Assembly: GCA_016789205.1 (NCBI GenBank) | Contig: JAEURF010000050.1 | Location: forward strand, 1 to 9,264 | Length of the DNA: 9,264 bases | Source: Anaerolineales bacterium | GTDB lineage: Bacteria; Chloroflexota; Anaerolineae; Anaerolineales; Villigracilaceae | Reading direction: 5' to 3' | Part shown: positions 5,727 to 9,264 of the stretch, one piece after another | Layout: the number at the start of each line of letters is the position of its first letter | How positions within the stretch are numbered: the stretch's first letter is position 1 | Position numbers and translations under genes: made by a program | Notes under the pieces: generated by a model | What the model was told of the DNA's origin: nothing | Seen by the model: only the letters and a program-made list of their open reading frames with translations | The model's database searches: none

Positions 5727-7526
5727 TTAATCATCTTCCAATTTCAAGACAGCCATAAACGCTTCTTGCGGGATTTCAACATTGCCGACCATCTTCAAAC
5801 GTTTCTTCCCGCGTTTTTGTTTTTCGAGCAATTTCTTTTTACGAGAAATATCACCACCGTAACATTTGGCTAGCACGTCTTTTCTTGTGGCTTTGACATT
5901 GGCACGCGAAATAATTCTTCCGCCCGATGCAGCTTGCACCGCAACATCATACAATTGACGTGGAATTAAATCTTTGAGTTTGGTAATTAATCGCTGACCT
6001 TTGTGGAACGCATCTTTCTCATGGACAATTGCCGCGAGCGCGTCGAGCGGTTCACCATTGACAAGGATTTCCAATTTCTGCAATTTATCAGCACGATATT
6101 CCAAAAATTGATAATCTAACGAAGCATAGCCTTTGGTTTTTGATTTTAATTGGTCAAAGAAATCAATAATGATTTCTGATAATGGAATTTCAAAATCCAA
6201 CTGCACGCGATGCGGTGCAGGATATTCTTGTTGTTTAAAAATTCCGCGCCGCTTTGTGACCAATTCCATGATTGGACCGTAATAATCCGTCGGTGTGATG
6301 ATTTCAATATTCATCCACGGTTCGCGCACTTCGATAATTTTGCTAGGGTCGGGCAATTCAGCAGGTGAATCTACTTTAACGATTTCGTTCGTAATCGTTA
6401 GCACTTCATATTCTACAGAAGGCGCTGTGAATAAAACATCTAATAAATATTCTCTTTCGATTCTTTCTTGAATAATTTCCATATGAAATAAACCAAGAAA
6501 GCCCGCCCGAAAGCCAAAGCCAAGTGCTTGTGATGTTTCGGGAGTAAACGTCAATGAAGCATCGTTAAGTTGTAATTTTTCAAGTGACTCACGCAACTCT
6601 GTATAATCATCTGCTTCAACGGGATAAATCCCGGCAAAGACCATCGGCTTGGGTGTGAAATATCCGGGCAAAGGTTCTGCCGCAGGTGCAGAAGCAAGCG
6701 TCATCGTATCCCCGACGCGACACTCATGTACAGTTTTGAATCCTGTGGCGATGTATCCCACTTCGCCAGAACCCAGCTTATCCACCGGCTTCATGGATGG
6801 AGAAAAAATTCCAATTTCAACCGGGCGTAAATCTGTTTTGGTTGCTAACATGCGCAACACATCGGTACTCTTAATCATGCCTTCAATCACACGAATATAG
6901 GCAACCACACCTTTATATGAATCATAATGTGCATCAAAAATTAAAGCACGCAAAGGTTCATCATCGGCATCTTTTGGAGCAGGTACACGTTCGACGATTG
7001 CATCAAGGATGGCTTCGACGTTGATGCCTTCTTTTGCTGAGACGCGAAGAACCGCATCCGGATTTACGCCAAGCAGGGAGCCGACATCCTCAGCCACTTC
7101 ATCGGGTCGAGCGGATGGTAAATCAATTTTGTTAATGACCGGAACAATCACTAAATCGGCATTCAAGGCTTGATATAAATTCGCAAGCGTTTGCGCTTCG
7201 ATGCCTTGCGTTGCATCAACAACTAAAATTGCGCCTTCACAGGCTTTCAATGCACGGCTGACTTCATAACCAAAGTCCACATGTCCGGGCGTATCAATTA
7301 AGTTCATTTCATAGCGTTGATTGTCTTTGGCGTTGTAATACATGCGCACAGCCGAAGCCTTGATGGTGACACCTTTTTCTTTTTCAAGGTCCATCGAATC
7401 AAGGGCTTGGTCGGTCATATCGCGTTCAGAGATTGCGCCGGTTAATTGAAGCAAGCGGTCTGCGAGCGTAGATTTGCCATGGTCAACATGGGCGATAATA
7501 CAAAAGTTACGGATGTGGTCAGTCAT
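5727..7526 (-). CDS. lepA: Elongation factor 4 (LepA), ribosome back-translocating GTPase
   Basis: The 599-residue protein is full length for LepA, a translational GTPase that acts on ribosomes, especially under ionic or cold stress. The G domain is intact: G1 AHVDHGKST (12-20), G2 KGVTIKAS with Thr54 (51-58), G3 DTPGH with His82 (78-82), G4 NKID (132-135) and G5 SAK (163-165). Domain II follows, then the EF-G-like domains III and V (LGFGFRAGFLGLFHMEI at 335-351, and PTDYYGPIMELVTKRRG from 412). The LepA-specific C-terminal domain has basic stretches (SRKKKLLEKQKRGKKRLK, 561-578) and the diagnostic NVEIPQEAFMAVLK end. It lacks EF-G domain IV, which excludes EF-G and TypA/BipA. The ATG at 7526 matches the family start; only a weak AG-rich sequence precedes it. 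It is the first gene of the minus-strand series and diverges from the gene at 7720. Confidence 0.98.
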   Translation of the reverse strand: MTDHIRNFCIIAHVDHGKSTLADRLLQLTGAISERDMTDQALDSMDLEKEKGVTIKASAVRMYYNAKDNQRYEMNLIDTPGHVDFGYEVSRALKACEGAILVVDATQGIEAQTLANLYQALNADLVIVPVINKIDLPSARPDEVAEDVGSLLGVNPDAVLRVSAKEGINVEAILDAIVERVPAPKDADDEPLRALIFDAHYDSYKGVVAYIRVIEGMIKSTDVLRMLATKTDLRPVEIGIFSPSMKPVDKLGSGEVGYIATGFKTVHECRVGDTMTLASAPAAEPLPGYFTPKPMVFAGIYPVEADDYTELRESLEKLQLNDASLTFTPETSQALGFGFRAGFLGLFHMEIIQERIEREYLLDVLFTAPSVEYEVLTITNEIVKVDSPAELPDPSKIIEVREPWMNIEIITPTDYYGPIMELVTKRRGIFKQQEYPAPHRVQLDFEIPLSEIIIDFFDQLKSKTKGYASLDYQFLEYRADKLQKLEILVNGEPLDALAAIVHEKDAFHKGQRLITKLKDLIPRQLYDVAVQAASGGRIISRANVKATRKDVLAKCYGGDISRKKKLLEKQKRGKKRLKMVGNVEIPQEAFMAVLKLEDD

Positions 7527-7691
7527 TCTGCTTTCTAAATTTCGTTTCTATAAAAATATATGCAAAGCATTATCTCTGCCCTGCAAGCGAAACGAAGTAT
7601 ACCCGATTAAAAAGTGACGGTTACCTTGTTAATTCTTTATAAAACCCTCCTCAAGTATCGTGCATACCACTGCTCGGATGGGATAAAATCC

Positions 7692-7697
7692 TACAAT
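7692..7697 (+). promoter_or_regulatory. Candidate -10 box for the membrane protein at 7720
   Basis: TACAAT lies 22 bases before the ATG, and an overlapping alternative, TAAAAT, is at 7684-7689. No good -35 hexamer is seen at normal spacing. A weak AG-rich ribosome binding site (GAAAGAAG) lies about six bases before the ATG. The 193-base gap shared with lepA must hold promoters for both directions; none for lepA could be placed with confidence. Confidence 0.3.
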
Positions 7698-7719
7698 ATT
7701 CCACTCGAAAGAAGTAAAT

Positions 7720-8427
7720 ATGCTCAATCAAAAAACAAAGAAAACTTTTTATTTTATTTTATACCTCATCGGCGTGATTGCTGGGCTTAGCGTAACCCTG
7801 CTTGCTACTTGGGGAGATTTAGAAGCCGCGTTCTATGGCTTTGACCGCGTAGGCGGTTCACGGATGAGTTCTTTAAGTTGCCCAATTTTGATGAGCGATA
7901 ACGAAACCAGTTCGTTCTCTATCAAAATTAATAACTCGCTGGATAGAAACTTAGCTCCATCTGTCAAAATAGATATAAGTGCGCCTAGTGCGCCTATTTC
8001 AAGTTATGAGTCTGTGTTGCTTTTGCCCGGCGAATCGAAAAAATTGGAATGGCAAATCGGACCTGAAAATATTGACCTTGGACGCTTCATTTTTGCAAGA
8101 GTCTGGACGTATGCGGCGTATCCGCAACCAGACCGTGAAGGTACCTGTGGAATTGTCATTTATCCATTTCAAATCAGTGGGAAGATTCTTACATCAATTT
8201 TAGTTGCGCTGAGTCTGTTCGGGACAGGAATCGGTTTGTATGGCTTGAAACAATCCGGCAGTCTAGAAGGAAGCGGGATGAAAACGTCACGCTATAATTT
8301 GGTGGCAATCATCATGTTTGTTGGCCTGATAAATAGCTTCATCGGGATTTGGTTAATCGGTGTTTTGGTTCTTGCTGTTTCACTACTTCTAGGTGTTATC
8401 TCAGCAGGGTTTTCAGTGAAACTATAG
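7720..8427 (+). CDS. Unrecognised membrane protein with an extracytoplasmic domain
   Basis: The 235-residue product starts with a short basic tail and a first membrane helix at about 10-31, followed by an outside domain at about 32-150 and three further helices at about 153-175, 192-212 and 212-231. The outside domain looks beta-rich (FSIKINNSLDRNLAPSVKID, LLLPGESKKLEWQIG) and resembles an immunoglobulin-like or DUF-type sandwich, with the phrase LPGESKKLEW typical of such folds. Two cysteines, Cys54 and Cys143, lie near its two ends and could form a disulphide. No catalytic motif is visible and I cannot name a family. A weak AG-rich ribosome binding site precedes the ATG, and a strong terminator follows. 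It diverges from lepA and converges on the aconitase gene, so it appears to be transcribed alone. Confidence 0.82.
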   Translation: MLNQKTKKTFYFILYLIGVIAGLSVTLLATWGDLEAAFYGFDRVGGSRMSSLSCPILMSDNETSSFSIKINNSLDRNLAPSVKIDISAPSAPISSYESVLLLPGESKKLEWQIGPENIDLGRFIFARVWTYAAYPQPDREGTCGIVIYPFQISGKILTSILVALSLFGTGIGLYGLKQSGSLEGSGMKTSRYNLVAIIMFVGLINSFIGIWLIGVLVLAVSLLLGVISAGFSVKL

Positions 8428-8430
8428 AAT

Positions 8431-8464
8431 AAAGAAGAGGCTGTCTTTCGACAGCCTCTTCTTT
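8431..8464. terminator. Bidirectional intrinsic terminator before the aconitase stop
   Basis: A 15-bp stem (AAAGAAGAGGCTGTC at 8431-8445 with its complement at 8450-8464) closes a TTTC tetraloop. The A-run at its left base and T-run at its right base allow termination in both directions. The aconitase stop codon (8463-8465) overlaps the last bases of the stem. Confidence 0.92.
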
Positions 8465-9264
8465 ATTTAACTAAATTTCTCAATACCGTGTGCAAAATAC
8501 CGCCATTGCGATAATAATTCACTTCCACTTCTGTGTTCAACAAAGCAGTGACTTTAAACTCAACAACTTTGCCATCCGATTTTTTCGCTTTGACTGTCAA
8601 CTCGCTTTTCGGCTTAAGGTTATTCATGCCTTCGATATCAAACTCTTCGCTTCCATCTAGACCTAAAGACTCGGCGTTTTGACCTTCAGCAAATCTTAGG
8701 GGAAGTACGCCCATACCAACCAAGTTTGAACGATGAATACGTTCAAATGATTCAGCAATTACAGCTTTTACGCCTTGTAACAATGGACCTTTTGCCGCCC
8801 AATCTCTACTAGAACCTGTGCCATATTCTTTGCCTGCTAAAATAATGGTTGGAATGTTTGCTTCAATGTATTTCATCGCCGCATCAAAGATAGGCATTTC
8901 TTGACCGTAGACCGTAGACGATTGACTGTTTTTATCGGTCTTCTGTCCACCGTCCACCGTCCCGAAGTATTTCGTCCAATTGCCTTCTTTCGGTGCGACG
9001 AGTTGATTCTTCAAACGAATGTTGGCAAACGTACCACGAGCCATCACTTGGTCGTTACCGCGCCGTGCGCCATAAGAATTGAAATATTGTGGTGCGACAT
9101 CTTTTTCTTGCAAATATTTCCCAGCAGGAGAATCTGCAGCGATGTTGCCGGCAGGTGAAATATGATCGGTTGTAATCGAATCTCCGAACATACCCAATAC
9201 GCGTGCAGATTTAATTTCTTTAACGGCATCAATATTCAATGAAATACTTTGGAAATAAGGTGGA
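8463..9264 (-). CDS. acnA: Aconitate hydratase (AcnA/IRP type), C-terminal part, runs off the window
   Basis: The enzyme interconverts citrate and isocitrate in the TCA cycle using a 4Fe-4S cluster. Only the last approximately 267 residues, mainly the mobile domain 4, are here; the cluster-binding cysteines lie outside. The frame stays open to the window edge and continues upstream as PPYFQSISLNIDA, matching the family, so the TTG at 9239 is not a start. Counting from that Leu, the signatures are GDSITTDHISPAGN (19-32), FNSYGARRGN (53-62), GTFANIRLKNQ (69-79), AGKEYGTGSSRDWAAKG with the active-site serine loop (135-151) and SFERIHRSNLVGMGVLP (164-180). The C-terminus NYYRNGGILHTVLRNL is typical of AcnA rather than AcnB. 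Residues 93-111 look like an in-frame insertion encoded by heptad repeats. The gene ends in the shared terminator. Confidence 0.96.
   Translation of the reverse strand, partial: PPYFQSISLNIDAVKEIKSARVLGMFGDSITTDHISPAGNIAADSPAGKYLQEKDVAPQYFNSYGARRGNDQVMARGTFANIRLKNQLVAPKEGNWTKYFGTVDGGQKTDKNSQSSTVYGQEMPIFDAAMKYIEANIPTIILAGKEYGTGSSRDWAAKGPLLQGVKAVIAESFERIHRSNLVGMGVLPLRFAEGQNAESLGLDGSEEFDIEGMNNLKPKSELTVKAKKSDGKVVEFKVTALLNTEVEVNYYRNGGILHTVLRNLVK
8903..8962. repeat. 60-bp heptad repeat element inside the aconitase gene
   Basis: The plus strand reads in 7-base steps, starting with GACCGTA twice and GACGATT, then after an AT-rich middle GTC units including GTCCACC twice. The left 24 bases (8903-8926) and the right 24 (8938-8961) are imperfect reverse complements, matching at 16 of 24 positions and sharing the GAC-x-GT-x-GAC pattern. 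In the minus-strand frame it encodes about 19 Gly-, Ser-, Thr- and Asp-rich residues without a stop, at the place where homologues as I recall them have a short loop. It shares 14 identical bases with 3327-3340. Confidence 0.75.

Noticed and set aside
6649..6900. Plus-strand open frame of 83 codons opposite lepA
   Set aside because: Antisense to domain II of an intact LepA; no independent support.
7527..7719. A sigma-70 promoter for lepA (for example TATACT or TATAGA on the minus strand)
   Set aside because: No -35 box at a normal distance was found for any of these -10 candidates.
8903..8962. CRISPR array or sequencing artefact for the heptad block
   Set aside because: Units of 7 bases without spacers are not a CRISPR array. 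The block keeps the aconitase frame, and similar heptads occur elsewhere in the window, so a local assembly error is unlikely.
8901..9158. Plus-strand open frame of 85 codons opposite aconitase
   Set aside because: It overlaps conserved aconitase motifs and owes part of its length to the heptad repeat.
9237..9239. TTG at 9239 as the start of the aconitase gene
   Set aside because: The frame continues upstream to the window edge with residues PPYFQSISL that match the family, so the gene is truncated by the window.

Overview
The window looks like a chromosomal segment from a free-living bacterium of moderate to low GC, judged by eye. Gene content and protein style suggest Chloroflexota, probably Anaerolineae. 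This is an inference from how the LepA, the CDP-paratose-epimerase-like protein and the aconitase read, and from the many short repeats between genes; no marker here proves it. There is no integrase, transposase, plasmid gene, CRISPR array, tRNA or rRNA that I can see.

Layout. Positions 1-90 may hold the tail of a plus-strand gene. Positions 91-332 carry no gene but contain a run of 7-base units (114-148) and a cluster of hairpins (199-300). A GT-B glycosyltransferase (333-1490, minus) follows, with a promoter-like TATAAT very close to its start. Divergent from it is a small four-helix membrane protein (1603-2001, plus), which shares a bidirectional terminator with the end of the next block. 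That block is a minus-strand series read from right to left: lepA (7526-5727), a YbhN/UPF0104 flippase-like membrane protein (5638-4637), a rhomboid protease overlapping it by one base (4637-3981), an NAD-dependent sugar epimerase (3892-2867) and an MscS channel (2852-2037). Two large inverted repeats lie inside the series, at 5646-5717 and 3922-3975. To the right of lepA is a divergent, unrecognised membrane protein with an outside domain (7720-8427, plus). It converges through a second bidirectional terminator on the C-terminal part of an aconitase (8463-9264, minus), which runs off the window.

How the genes fit together. Most encode housekeeping or envelope functions: translation under stress (LepA), membrane proteolysis (rhomboid), osmotic protection (MscS), glycan or lipid building (glycosyltransferase, epimerase, YbhN-like protein) and the TCA cycle (aconitase). 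The series from lepA to mscS may be one transcript, but the inverted repeats could divide it.

The most unusual signal is the repeats rather than the genes. Runs of 7-base units beginning GAC or GTC occur in three places: between genes at 114-148, inside the epimerase gene at 3313-3340, and inside the aconitase gene at 8903-8962. The last appears to add about 15 residues in frame to a conserved enzyme. The epimerase and aconitase runs share an identical 14-mer. A palindrome in the rhomboid gene (4488-4501) also resembles one of the intergenic hairpins (199-221). I did not find a recognisable new defence or biosynthetic system; the repeat elements entering genes are the best candidate for something undescribed.
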